A program made the position numbers and the translations under genes. Shown here in pieces: positions 26,833 to 35,174 of a stretch of DNA of 64,000 nucleotides. Where the stretch lies: assembly GCA_033764965.1 (NCBI GenBank), contig JANRIN010000154.1, positions 31,504-95,503 on the forward strand, given 5' to 3'. This DNA comes from JSC-12 sp033764965 (lineage in GTDB: Bacteria > Cyanobacteriota > Cyanobacteriia > Leptolyngbyales > Leptolyngbyaceae). Position 1 is the first letter of the stretch. Each line of letters starts with the position of its first letter. The notes beneath the pieces were generated by a model. That model had not been told where the DNA came from, made no database searches, and was given only the letters and a program-made list of their open reading frames with translations.

Positions 26833-27188
26833 AGCCACAAACCGTATAGAGTGATTTTAGAAAGTCTTAGAATTCAAGACATATTGCTATTTACAGCTTC
26901 ACTCTACAGTCCCCCTAATCCGAAAAAGCATCTTTTAACTTTTTTTATTCTAGAAAGGAGAGTTAAGAGATAGGAGGACAGAATGAAGAGATAGGGCTGA
27001 CGCAAACCTGGGAGGCTTTACTGAGGGACATTTGAGTAGGTTGGGTTGAAGTATGAAACCCAACATTTGCAGACTCGTCGGGTTTCGCTGGCGCTCTACC
27101 CAACCTACAAAATTCAATTGTGTTCAACTGCCCCTCAAGCACAAAGCTCAGGTTTTGAACAAACACCTTTTCCTTTCCAGCCTCAACC
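26833..27188. repeat. 356-base gap with two dispersed repeat types
   Basis: No gene seen. 26993-27024 carries the GACGCAAACCTGGGAGGCTT repeat type. 27036-27111 is a full copy of the palindromic element AGGTTGGGTTGAA...GAAACCCAACA...CTACCCAACCTAC, whose ends are complementary. The lipoxygenase promoter should lie in the AT-rich part next to 26832, but I cannot place it with confidence. Confidence 0.7.
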
Positions 27189-27884
27189 TTAATACTCCAA
27201 TCCGGCATCGGCGTTCCAGTGGTAAAGCTGTTTTGCTGAAGCCACCCGTTTAAAGTCTTGGGGATCATGACTCATTCCCGCTTTGGAGAGGAGATCAGCA
27301 ACGATCGCGTCATCCTCATCTGCCATCGGCTCGATTTGAGCATCCGCACCCAGTGACTTGATAGCACCCCGGACGTAAATCACAGCCTCATACAAAGAAT
27401 CCCCCAATGCTTCTCCAGCATCGCCACAGATCACGATGCGTCCCGCCTGCGCCATGAATGCCGAAAAACTGCCCACATTCCCCCCCACCACAATATCCGC
27501 TCCCTTGAGGGAAATGCCACAGCGCAGACTGGCGTTGCCATCAATCACCAGCAAGCCCCCGTGGGCAGAGGCTCCAGCCGAAACGGACGCAAACCCTTTG
27601 ACGTGAACTCGCCCCGACATCATATTTTCAGCAACTCCCGTTCCAGCATTGCCGTGAATCGTCACTGTTGCCAATTTGTTCATGCTGGCAGTGTAGTAGC
27701 CTGTGTGTCCGTCAATGTCTACGCTGACAGGCGTATCTAAGCCAACCGCGATGTTATGTGCGCCGTCGGGATTGAGGATAGTGATGGTTTGTCCCGCCGT
27801 CAGGTTGTGATGCAGGGCGTGATTCACTGCTCGCAAAGGGGTTTGAGTCAGGTCAAACGTCAGGTCAGTCCTTACACGCTCCAT
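27189..27884 (-). CDS. mgsB: N-methylglutamate synthase subunit B (GXGXG-domain protein, GlxC type)
   Basis: 231 residues, matching the C-terminal GXGXG beta-helix domain of glutamate synthase as a free-standing subunit. Repeating turns such as TVTIHGNAGTGVAENMMSG, VSAGASAHGGLLVIDGNAS, IVVGGNVGSFSAFMAQAGRI and VICGDAGEALGDSLYEA show the typical Gly-rich repeats. In the NMG pathway this subunit (MgsB) is structural and links the amidotransferase and FMN subunits. Its start overlaps the end of mgsA by 13 bases, indicating coupled translation. The third subunit, mgsC, is not next to it but 8.6 kb downstream. Confidence 0.87.
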   Translation of the reverse strand: MERVRTDLTFDLTQTPLRAVNHALHHNLTAGQTITILNPDGAHNIAVGLDTPVSVDIDGHTGYYTASMNKLATVTIHGNAGTGVAENMMSGRVHVKGFASVSAGASAHGGLLVIDGNASLRCGISLKGADIVVGGNVGSFSAFMAQAGRIVICGDAGEALGDSLYEAVIYVRGAIKSLGADAQIEPMADEDDAIVADLLSKAGMSHDPQDFKRVASAKQLYHWNADAGLEY

Positions 27885-28768
27885 AGGTATAACTCCTCTG
27901 GGGCAGGTTCATAAATGTGCGCCTGGTTGACATCGGGCAAGTGAGCCAGAGAGCGGAATTCGGACGCGATCGCCACATAGTCATCGGTTTCTGCCACCAC
28001 AGCGGGTTTGCAGGCAAAGGCATCTCGCACCAGCGCCATCTGATCAGCCGTGCCCATCAAAAAGGTATAGAAACCATCTAACTCTTCAAATCCTTGCTGA
28101 ACCGCCGTTTCCAGATCATCCCCTTCCCGCATTCGCCATTCCAAAAAGCGACAGGCAGCTTCCGTGTCGTTGTCCGTTTCAAAGTGAATTCCGCGCGGTT
28201 CTAGCTGTCGCCGAATCGAGTAAGGATTGGACAAGGAACCATTGTGAACCAGGCAAAAATCTTCTCCTGCCGTGAAAGGATGGGCATGGGCAGGCGTAAC
28301 CGCAGATTCCGTTGCCATGCGAGTGTGAGCGATCGCATGAGAACCTTTCAAGGATTTAAAGCCATAGCGGTCGGCAACAGCGGCAGGTTTACCCGTGTCT
28401 TTATACAGGTCGATCGTGCGTCCAGTTGAGAGCAGATGCAAGCTTGAATAGCAAGTCTTGAACCATTGCTTGATTGCCTCTGGATTTTGGTTAGATGCAA
28501 GTACAGCTTGATTGCCATTAATCTGCAAATCTGGTGTCACTCCAAATTCTGCTTGAAAAGCTTGCGTCATCTCGACCCAGTTGAACTCAGCCCCACCGCA
28601 GTAAAGACTGTATTTTCGATGGGGTTCTGGCAAGGTGGCTGTGAATACCGCAAGTCCGGCAGAATCAGGACCACGATCGCTCATGCCAATCAGCATGGGA
28701 ACCAGCAATTCCCCCAGGGATTCTCGCCACTCTGGCTTTTTAATTAGCAATCCAATAATTCCACACAT
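27872..28768 (-). CDS. mgsA: N-methylglutamate synthase subunit A (class II glutamine-amidotransferase, GlxB type)
   Basis: 298 residues. A class II amidotransferase starting MCGIIGLL, so Cys2 becomes the N-terminal nucleophile after loss of Met. Other motifs are SDRGPDSAGLAVF, the substrate region HTRMATES...HAHPF, LVHNGSLSN, and TDNDTEAACRFLEWR. In N-methylglutamate synthase it releases methylamine from gamma-glutamylmethylamide, as GOGAT releases ammonia from glutamine. I chose 28768 because the Cys must follow the initiator Met; an upstream ATG would spoil the active site. The gene begins 2 bases after the gmaS stop and overlaps mgsB by 13 bases, so the three are tightly coupled. Confidence 0.9.
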   Translation of the reverse strand: MCGIIGLLIKKPEWRESLGELLVPMLIGMSDRGPDSAGLAVFTATLPEPHRKYSLYCGGAEFNWVEMTQAFQAEFGVTPDLQINGNQAVLASNQNPEAIKQWFKTCYSSLHLLSTGRTIDLYKDTGKPAAVADRYGFKSLKGSHAIAHTRMATESAVTPAHAHPFTAGEDFCLVHNGSLSNPYSIRRQLEPRGIHFETDNDTEAACRFLEWRMREGDDLETAVQQGFEELDGFYTFLMGTADQMALVRDAFACKPAVVAETDDYVAIASEFRSLAHLPDVNQAHIYEPAPEELYLWSV

Positions 28769-28770
28769 GG

Positions 28771-30099
28771 CTAGAAAAACTCCAGGTAGCGATCGACTTC
28801 CCACTGGGAAACATGGCGCATATATTCCACCCATTCCATTTGTTTCAAGTCAATAAATTCATCCGCTAGCACACCTAGCGCATCTTTGATGACTGTATCC
28901 GCTTTGAGGGCGACGATCGCCTCATGCAAACTTTGAGGCAAAGTCCGGATGCCCTTGGCTTGCAGGTCTTGTTCAGACAGATCGTACAGGTTGAAGTTAT
29001 GCGGCTCACCGGGATCAATTTCGTTTTCGATCCCATCCAACCCTGCCGCGATCGCGGCGGCTGTCGCCAGATAGGGATTGCAGGAACCATCCGCCAGGCG
29101 CAGTTCTAAACGTCCACCCGGAATGCGAACCATCGTCGAGCGGTTGTTGTCGCCGTAGGTGATGTAAGCGGGTGCCCAGGTTGCCCCACTCAGCGATCGT
29201 CCCACCACCAAACGCTTGTAAGAATTGATGCTGGGAGCGCAAAGAGCCGTGAGGGCACCTGCATGAGTTAGCAAACCTCCTAGAAAGTGGTACGCCAATT
29301 TCGACAAGCCCAACTGTCGCGGATCGCTGTCATCAGCAAATAGGTTAGATGTGCCATCGGACAAGGATAGGTGAATGTGCATCCCTGTTCCGGTGCGATT
29401 GGCAAATGGCTTTGGCATGAAGGAGCAGATTAAGCCCAATTCTCTAGCGATTTCGGACGCTGCCATTTTGAAGAAAATGTAGCGATCAGCAGTGGTGAGG
29501 CAATCGGTGTAGGTGTAATTAATTTCAAATTGGCCATTGGCATCTTCGTGATCAATTTGATAGACATCAAAGCCCACCGTTTGTAAATTAGTCACAAGTT
29601 TTTCGAGAAATACCGCACTACGAGATAAACCCCGAAAGTCGTAGCAAGGCTTGTCTAAGGTATCAGTGTCATCAAAGGGATGAATCTGACCCCGCTCATC
29701 TTTCCGTAACAAAGCAAATTCCGGTTCAACTCCTGTGTTGAGCGTCCAGCCTTTTTGCATCAGCCGTTCAATTTGTTGCATCAAAATGTAACGCGCATCG
29801 TAAGCGTAGGGTTCACCTTTGACGTGACCCACACACACAATTCGTGCGAACCCTGGCATCCAGGGAACCAAAGACAGCGTAGACAAATCCCCGACTGCCA
29901 TGTAATCCTGGCTACTCGGCTCCATGCCCAACCCCCACACGGCAAACCCCGCAAAACCCGCTCCTGGATTGAGAATGTCTTCAAAGTGCGAAGCTGGAAC
30001 CGCTTTCGTTTTAGCAACTCCATGAATATCTACAAATTGTGCCAGGACAAATTTAATTTGATGGGCTTCAAGAAAGGTTTTGGCTGCTGCTAGGTTCAT
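28771..30099 (-). CDS. gmaS: gamma-glutamylmethylamide synthetase (glutamine-synthetase family, GlnT-like)
   Basis: 442 residues, the size of GmaS (~440). Joins methylamine to glutamate with ATP. Glutamine synthetase motifs are present: the metal-site glutamates in TGVEPEFALL and EDANGQFEINY, ATP-site NRTGTGMHIHLSL, and GRLELRLADGSCNPY. The N-terminus (FVLAQFVDIHGVAKTKAVP) is that of the GlnT/GmaS branch rather than of GlnA. The link to mgsA, mgsB and the four-subunit sarcosine-oxidase-like set argues for GmaS. The alternative is GlnT or another gamma-glutamyl ligase, since sequence alone does not fix the amine. The mgsA gene starts 2 bases after its stop. Confidence 0.85.
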   Translation of the reverse strand: MNLAAAKTFLEAHQIKFVLAQFVDIHGVAKTKAVPASHFEDILNPGAGFAGFAVWGLGMEPSSQDYMAVGDLSTLSLVPWMPGFARIVCVGHVKGEPYAYDARYILMQQIERLMQKGWTLNTGVEPEFALLRKDERGQIHPFDDTDTLDKPCYDFRGLSRSAVFLEKLVTNLQTVGFDVYQIDHEDANGQFEINYTYTDCLTTADRYIFFKMAASEIARELGLICSFMPKPFANRTGTGMHIHLSLSDGTSNLFADDSDPRQLGLSKLAYHFLGGLLTHAGALTALCAPSINSYKRLVVGRSLSGATWAPAYITYGDNNRSTMVRIPGGRLELRLADGSCNPYLATAAAIAAGLDGIENEIDPGEPHNFNLYDLSEQDLQAKGIRTLPQSLHEAIVALKADTVIKDALGVLADEFIDLKQMEWVEYMRHVSQWEVDRYLEFF

Positions 30100-30231
30100 T
30101 CAGTTTTCTCCGGTGTTATGCGCAAGGTCTTGCTTAGAACTATGAACTAATTCCCCTATGGGATCGCGGTTTACTTGATTAAAGTAGTGTTGTCATAACT
30201 TAAACCCAATGTCACTAAATCAAGTTTTACC

Positions 30232-31077
30232 CTACTGCGCCCCTGCCTCAACTAGAAGCTGAATAATTTCTTTGCCAGCTTTCGGGTTGAAGTAACTTGA
30301 ATAAGTATTAGCTTGCATCAGAACTGTCTGACCTTGGACAGCAGCATTAACGTCTGCTCCTGCCCCAATGAGCATTTTGATGATGCTCTTATCTCCACTT
30401 CCTATCGCAGCCATCAGAGGTGTCATTCCAGCACCCAAAGGATTTGGATCTGCCCCAGATTTTAGTAGCAGTTGCACCGTTTCAAACTTTCCTTTTTGAC
30501 AAGCATATAATAGCGCTGTATTACTCTCCTCGTCTAAGGCATTGACGTTTACTCCAGATCTAATCATTTGCCTGATTTTTCTAATATCAGTACGTCTAAC
30601 TGCATCAATAAAATCTGTAGTTAACTCATCAACCTCGTATTCAGGCAATTTTGTAGATAAGGTCTGTTCAACCTCCTGTTGTAGCTCCGGTAATGTAAGT
30701 GGTAAAAGGTAATTAAAAATCTCTTGAGCACCAATTTCAGCGGCAATTTTTAGAGCAAAATTTCCGCCATCTCTAATCATATTGACACTTGCTCCCTCAT
30801 TAACCAGGAGTTGAACAATTTCAAAATTCCCGCTGTGTACGGCATCCATTAATGCTGTTGTTACATCTGGATTCTCAGAGGGTGAATCTACATTGGCTCC
30901 ATTGGCAAGGAATAATTGAACTACCTCTAAATTGCCTGATGCTGCTGCTAAACCGAGAAGTGTATTTTCCTCCACTGTATCGTTCACATCCAATTCGCCA
31001 CTTACAATGAGGCTTTCCAAGCTTTCTATTTCATTATTTTCGATAGCTTCTAAAACAACTGTTAAGGAATCAAGCAT
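30232..31077 (-). CDS. ankyrin-repeat protein
   Basis: 281 residues with seven or eight ankyrin repeats of ~33 residues: TLLGLAAASGNLEVVQLFLANGANVD (split across repeats), TALMDAVHSGNFEIVQLLV, TALLYACQKGKFETVQLLL and TPLMAAIGSGDKSIIKMLIG are the clearest. A less regular, more charged part (~125-165) splits the array in two. There is no signal peptide or membrane helix, so it is probably a cytosolic protein-binding scaffold. It sits in the same direction between mgdD and gmaS, with gaps of about 130 bases on each side. This suggests that it was inserted, and its part in the NMG pathway, if any, is unknown. Confidence 0.9.
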   Translation of the reverse strand: MLDSLTVVLEAIENNEIESLESLIVSGELDVNDTVEENTLLGLAAASGNLEVVQLFLANGANVDSPSENPDVTTALMDAVHSGNFEIVQLLVNEGASVNMIRDGGNFALKIAAEIGAQEIFNYLLPLTLPELQQEVEQTLSTKLPEYEVDELTTDFIDAVRRTDIRKIRQMIRSGVNVNALDEESNTALLYACQKGKFETVQLLLKSGADPNPLGAGMTPLMAAIGSGDKSIIKMLIGAGADVNAAVQGQTVLMQANTYSSYFNPKAGKEIIQLLVEAGAQ

Positions 31078-31207
31078 GAGTTAAGCTCTCCTTCAGTAAT
31101 TAATTTTTCTAGTTTGGTTTACTCCAAACAGATACTGTCTCTGGAATCTGAAGTTCTCCGCTTGTTATATCCGCGATCGCTCCCTAGCTCAACCGCAAAT
31201 AAAGGAG

Positions 31208-31888
31208 TCATAACAAAAATTCTGTGCTGATCGCGCCACCTCCCAACTCTGTTGCAATCTCCATCAAAGTTTGCCAGAAATAGGTGCCAAAAGTACCATC
31301 ACACCAGAGGCGATAAAATGGTTTGCCGCTGCGTTCACTCGGAAGCACCGTTACAGCCACTCCAATCATGGACGTGAGAATAATCGGACGATCGCTCAAC
31401 GCCAAGGCTTGAAAATTGAAACTACAGGTTTGGCGGAGCAGATCAGGCAAGCGATCGCCCATTAAGCCCAATGCTAAATCCTGTCTCAAAACGGGGTACA
31501 CCCTGGCAGGTGGAGCTTGACAGGCGTATGCTAAACGGGGGGCAAGCGTTGTGCTCAGGCTATCTTCAATCAAGTACTCCGTCAGCCCTAATCGGGCAAT
31601 CATTGCTCCACCCGATAAAGGCTGCCAGGAATTAGGGCGCAGTTCTGGCAACGATAGATCTGCCCCCGTAGGCGTTTTGAGTCCCTGTTGAGAGAGCCAC
31701 TCCGCCGCATTCGCTCCCTTTACCCCAAAGCGCTGAAGACACGATAAATCCATGACCTCGACCTGAGAACTTGGTTGTGTAGCTGTCGTGATTGCAGTCA
31801 AGCAAGGCATCCCGTTGATGGTCTTCCAGGTGCCGTCGAGAGCTTGCAAGGCAGCGTGAATGGGACTAAGACGCAAGGGTGTTTTCAT
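31208..31888 (-). CDS. mgdD: N-methylglutamate dehydrogenase subunit D (sarcosine-oxidase gamma type)
   Basis: 226 residues of the SoxG family. The region VEVMDLSCLQRFGVKGANAAEWLSQQG and the GcvT-like RLGLTEYLIED fit the gamma subunit of heterotetrameric sarcosine oxidase and its N-methylglutamate dehydrogenase relatives. This subunit is small and variable in sequence. Its start overlaps the mgdC stop as ATGA, so translation is coupled. The order mgdA-mgdB-mgdC-mgdD equals soxB-soxD-soxA-soxG. Assignment to NMG dehydrogenase instead of sarcosine oxidase rests on the linked gmaS and mgs genes. Confidence 0.82.
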   Translation of the reverse strand: MKTPLRLSPIHAALQALDGTWKTINGMPCLTAITTATQPSSQVEVMDLSCLQRFGVKGANAAEWLSQQGLKTPTGADLSLPELRPNSWQPLSGGAMIARLGLTEYLIEDSLSTTLAPRLAYACQAPPARVYPVLRQDLALGLMGDRLPDLLRQTCSFNFQALALSDRPIILTSMIGVAVTVLPSERSGKPFYRLWCDGTFGTYFWQTLMEIATELGGGAISTEFLL

Positions 31889-34800
31889 ACAGCAAGTTCC
31901 TGCCGTGGCATTACAGGTTCCTTCTGGCGAGTATTTTCTGGGTCATAGAATGGTGTAGAACTGACTGTCGCCGGAATGAGGGAACGATCGCTGAGGCGAA
32001 TCCAAATTAAGTCGCCAACTGTTGCCAGCTTAGGTGTAACGTAGGCAAGCCCAATGTATCGTTGTAAAATTGGACTGTAGGCGATGCTGGTGACTCGCCC
32101 AGCAATGTCCTCTCCATCTATCACCAAATGACATTCCTGGGGTGGCGTACCCTCAAAGTTTGGCTCTAGCATAAACCCAACCAGTTTTTGCTGAGCGGGA
32201 AGTTTCGCGATCGTCCGTAAACTGCGTTGACCCACAAAAAAGGGCTTATCCATCTTCACTGCCCACTCCAAGCCTGCAGCTCCCGGCGTTGTTAAACCAT
32301 CCGTATCCTGTCCCACGATCAAATGCCCTTTTTCCAGGCGCAAAAGCCGCTGGGCTTCCACGCCAAAAGGTGCGATGCCGGAAGCTACACCCGCATCCAT
32401 CAACGCATCCCACAATGCTGGAGCTGATTCTGCTGCTACGTGAATTTCGTAGCCCCACTCGCCCACAAATCCCACCCGCATCAGCAGTGCAGGAGCTCCA
32501 GAAACATCAGCTTCTCGTACTCCCAGGTAGGGAAAAACGGTGCCCGACAAATCCAGATCTGTGAGTTGGGCTAACACCTGACGGGACTGAGGTCCAGCAA
32601 GATTCACTGCCGATCGTGCCCCAGTCAAATTCACCAAGCCGCAATCCAATTGCCATAGGGTAATCAATCGCGATAATTCTCGATAAATTGTAGCCGCACC
32701 TGAAGTCGTCGTTGTGAAGTAAAAATGCTCATCTCCAAGTCGGGCAATGACTCCATCATCAATGATGACTCCTGCTTCATCCAGCATCAGAGCATAACGA
32801 GACATGCCCACTTTCAGATTGCGATAGCGTCCGGTGTAAACTCGTTCCAGAAGCTCAACGGCATCCGCACCACGCAATTCTAATTTACCTAAAGTTCCGA
32901 CATCAATCAGTCCAACTTGAGTCCGAACAGCATTCACTTCTGATTGAATACAGATTGCGCGAGTTTGTTCCAACTGGGCATAATATTCAGGTCGTCGCCA
33001 ATGTCCTGCTAGCATGAATTTTGCATTTAAAGCAAGATGGCGATCGTGCAAGGGGGTGTGTCGTTCTGGGGTGAATCCTTTGCCTGCCAGATGGGACAGG
33101 GGCACCGGATGGAAAAAAGGTCGCGCCGTGGTTGTACCCACTTCACCCGGAGTTTTGCCCGTGAGTTTTGCCAAGATTCGCAGAGCATTCATGTTGGAAT
33201 GTTTACCCTGACTGGGACCCATACCAACGGTGGTAAACCGCTTCAGCAGTTCAATATTGTCAAATCCTTCTTGAATGGCATTGGGAAAGTCTTTCACTTG
33301 CAGGTCTTCATCGAAATCCACAAAATTTTTGCCTGCGGGATGGTCGATGATGGGGTAGGGGTGGGATGGGGGATGGGGAATGGGGAATGGGGAATGGGGA
33401 ATGGGGGGAGAAGAAGATTGGGGAGGAAGGCTTAGATGGGCGATCGCGGCTTGTCCGGCTTGTTGCCCATCTTGCAGTTTTTGAGCAAAATCATACACGC
33501 CATTCACCCGCCCACAGGCGAAGGTGCCAGCAGGCAGGCGATCGGGAACGAATTGCTGCAACGCGGCATCAAACCGCATTTTAGCTCCAGCCTGATACAG
33601 CAAATTTGCCGCAGGTGCCCAGCCCACACTCATGACAATGCCATCACAGGCAATGATTTGTTTGAACTCTGGTTGGGGCTTCCCCTCGTCATCCAGCGGA
33701 CAAATGATTGCACTGGAAACCCCATCCTGCGCCGGATTGCTTCTCGCTTCGTAAATACAGTGATTTCGATAAACGGGAATTTGGAGATCCCCCCAACCCC
33801 CCTTAACAAGGGGGGCATAAGGCGAAGTTTTCAAGTGACTAGAGGCGTAGGGACGGTGACTGAAATCTGCATGGGTGGACTTTCCCCCCTTATGAAGAGG
33901 GGCGAAGGGAGGATCTCCCAAATCAATGATCGCTTTGACCTCAATCCCATGCTTCACCAAATCCAACGCCACTCGATACCCATCGTTGTTAGCGGTTAAC
34001 ACTATTGCTCGCTGCATCGGTTTCACCGCATACCGATAAATCAACCGTTGAGCCGCCGATGCCAACATCACACCAGGCAAATCGTTATTCCGAAAGACCG
34101 CTGGTTGCTCGTAGGCTCCATTTGCCATGATCACGGCTTTTGCCCGCATTTTAGTCATGCGATCGTTTTCGATAAGCGAAATCCAATGGTCCGCGTAGTA
34201 TGCAGCGGCAACAGTTTGAGTGTAAATTCGAATATTTTTGTAGTGCTGAACTGTATGCACTAATTGATTAACTTGCTCTAATTGAGAATAATCTCCTCCC
34301 AGTTGATAGCTACCAGAACCGCCTAACTTTGGGTTCTCCTCCACAATCACCACGTCTGCCCCCGCCTCAGCCGCAGCGATCGCCGCCGATAAACCTGAAA
34401 CTCCTGCCCCAATCACCAACACATCACAAAAATCGTATTGTTTGGTGGTGCGAAGATGGGGCGTAGAAATATCAACTTTTCCTAACCCACTAATGGAGCG
34501 GATGAGCTTTTCCCAGAACGGAAAGAGTCGCTTATTGTGAAAGGCTTTGTAGTAAAAGCCAACGGGCAAAAAGGGTGAGAAAAAATCTAAAATACTGTGG
34601 CGATCGCTCCTGACTCCACCCTGCGTATTCACCGCCGCAAGGGACATTCCAGCTTCTAAGGGAGTCACGTCGGCGCGAATATTAAGCTTTTGTCCATCCT
34701 GCATCAACCCATTAATATCGTGATTGGCAAGGCTCAAAATGCCACGAGGACGATGATATTTGAAACTGCGCCCCAACACGCGCCGTCCTGATGCCCACAA

Positions 34801-34917
34801 CGCACTGGTGATCGTGTCTCCGGCATAGCCCCACACCCGATCGCCTTCAAACGTAACCTCAAGCCGCTGGCTGCGATCGATCCACTCACCGGGAATAGGC
34901 GGTAAACGATGATTCAT
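31885..34917 (-). CDS. mgdC: N-methylglutamate dehydrogenase subunit C (sarcosine-oxidase alpha type)
   Basis: 1010 residues. N-terminal ~20-110 is a [2Fe-2S]-like fold domain (RLEVTFEGDRVWGYAGDTIT, FKYHRPRGILS). A Rossmann dinucleotide site (VLVIGAGVSGLSAAIAAAEA) follows, with an NAD-dependent oxidoreductase region. The C-terminal ~370 residues are a GcvT-like folate-binding domain (VGLIDVGTLGKLELRG, LLRLEKGHLIVGQDTDG). The subunit binds NAD and passes the methyl-derived one-carbon unit to tetrahydrofolate. I chose the ATG at 34917, which overlaps the mgdB stop as ATGA. Two stretches are probably repeat-derived insertions: one encoded at 33770-33930 and a Pro/His-rich one encoded at 33355-33415. 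Both are in frame, so the gene remains open. Confidence 0.88.
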   Translation of the reverse strand: MNHRLPPIPGEWIDRSQRLEVTFEGDRVWGYAGDTITSALWASGRRVLGRSFKYHRPRGILSLANHDINGLMQDGQKLNIRADVTPLEAGMSLAAVNTQGGVRSDRHSILDFFSPFLPVGFYYKAFHNKRLFPFWEKLIRSISGLGKVDISTPHLRTTKQYDFCDVLVIGAGVSGLSAAIAAAEAGADVVIVEENPKLGGSGSYQLGGDYSQLEQVNQLVHTVQHYKNIRIYTQTVAAAYYADHWISLIENDRMTKMRAKAVIMANGAYEQPAVFRNNDLPGVMLASAAQRLIYRYAVKPMQRAIVLTANNDGYRVALDLVKHGIEVKAIIDLGDPPFAPLHKGGKSTHADFSHRPYASSHLKTSPYAPLVKGGWGDLQIPVYRNHCIYEARSNPAQDGVSSAIICPLDDEGKPQPEFKQIIACDGIVMSVGWAPAANLLYQAGAKMRFDAALQQFVPDRLPAGTFACGRVNGVYDFAQKLQDGQQAGQAAIAHLSLPPQSSSPPIPHSPFPIPHPPSHPYPIIDHPAGKNFVDFDEDLQVKDFPNAIQEGFDNIELLKRFTTVGMGPSQGKHSNMNALRILAKLTGKTPGEVGTTTARPFFHPVPLSHLAGKGFTPERHTPLHDRHLALNAKFMLAGHWRRPEYYAQLEQTRAICIQSEVNAVRTQVGLIDVGTLGKLELRGADAVELLERVYTGRYRNLKVGMSRYALMLDEAGVIIDDGVIARLGDEHFYFTTTTSGAATIYRELSRLITLWQLDCGLVNLTGARSAVNLAGPQSRQVLAQLTDLDLSGTVFPYLGVREADVSGAPALLMRVGFVGEWGYEIHVAAESAPALWDALMDAGVASGIAPFGVEAQRLLRLEKGHLIVGQDTDGLTTPGAAGLEWAVKMDKPFFVGQRSLRTIAKLPAQQKLVGFMLEPNFEGTPPQECHLVIDGEDIAGRVTSIAYSPILQRYIGLAYVTPKLATVGDLIWIRLSDRSLIPATVSSTPFYDPENTRQKEPVMPRQELAV
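33355..33415. repeat. GGGGAAT heptamer array inside mgdC
   Basis: Four perfect GGGGAAT units with two variant GGGGGAT units lie within the coding region of mgdC. Read on the minus strand they encode a Pro/His-rich linker (PPIPHSPFPIPHPPSHP). A seven-base unit keeps all frames open only by chance of total length. Confidence 0.8.
33770..33930. repeat. two copies of the GGGGGGTT-type dispersed repeat inside mgdC
   Basis: The stretch contains GGAGATCCCCCCAACCCCCC with TTAACAAGGGGGGC, and then TTTCCCCCCTTATGAAGAGG with GGGAGGATCTCC. Its outer ends are inverted. The same kind of unit lies at 57058-57145 in non-coding DNA. Within mgdC it encodes about 50 residues (DPPFAPLHKGGKS to YAPLVKGGWGDLQ) without breaking the frame. 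Confidence 0.82.
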
Positions 34918-35174
34918 GCCCCATTGCCCCCATACAAATAAGTACGATGGATTTGATCCGTGAGGGTATTTCGTTCGGCAATAAACCAGGTGTTGCTGGG
35001 CGTGTGGCACCACCACTCCTGCTTGGTTCCAGGCGCACCATTGCGATTAAACACGTAGTCTGCCCACTCTGCATCATCGACACTTTGCGGGTCAGGCATC
35101 GGTCGCACTTCACCTCCATAGACAAATTCTGCGATCGGTCTAGCTCCATTAATCGGGCAAGTCATGATTTTCAT
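34914..35174 (-). CDS. mgdB: N-methylglutamate dehydrogenase subunit B (sarcosine-oxidase delta type)
   Basis: 86 residues of the SoxD family. The core ARPIAEFVYGGEVRPMPDPQ, then EWADYVFNRNGAPG and EWWCHTPSNTWFIAERNT, is characteristic. In heterotetrameric sarcosine oxidase this subunit holds zinc through Cys and His residues; here the first pair reads CPING, so its second Cys is absent, while the later WWCH is kept. The gene overlaps both neighbours by ATGA junctions: the GNAT stop on its start and the mgdC start on its stop. I use the ATG at 35174; a longer start would run into the GNAT gene. Confidence 0.85.
   Translation of the reverse strand: MKIMTCPINGARPIAEFVYGGEVRPMPDPQSVDDAEWADYVFNRNGAPGTKQEWWCHTPSNTWFIAERNTLTDQIHRTYLYGGNGA

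Noticed and set aside
33436..33999. 187-residue forward open frame inside mgdC
   Set aside because: The opposite strand encodes a conserved oxidoreductase; this frame has no recognisable protein and includes repeat DNA.
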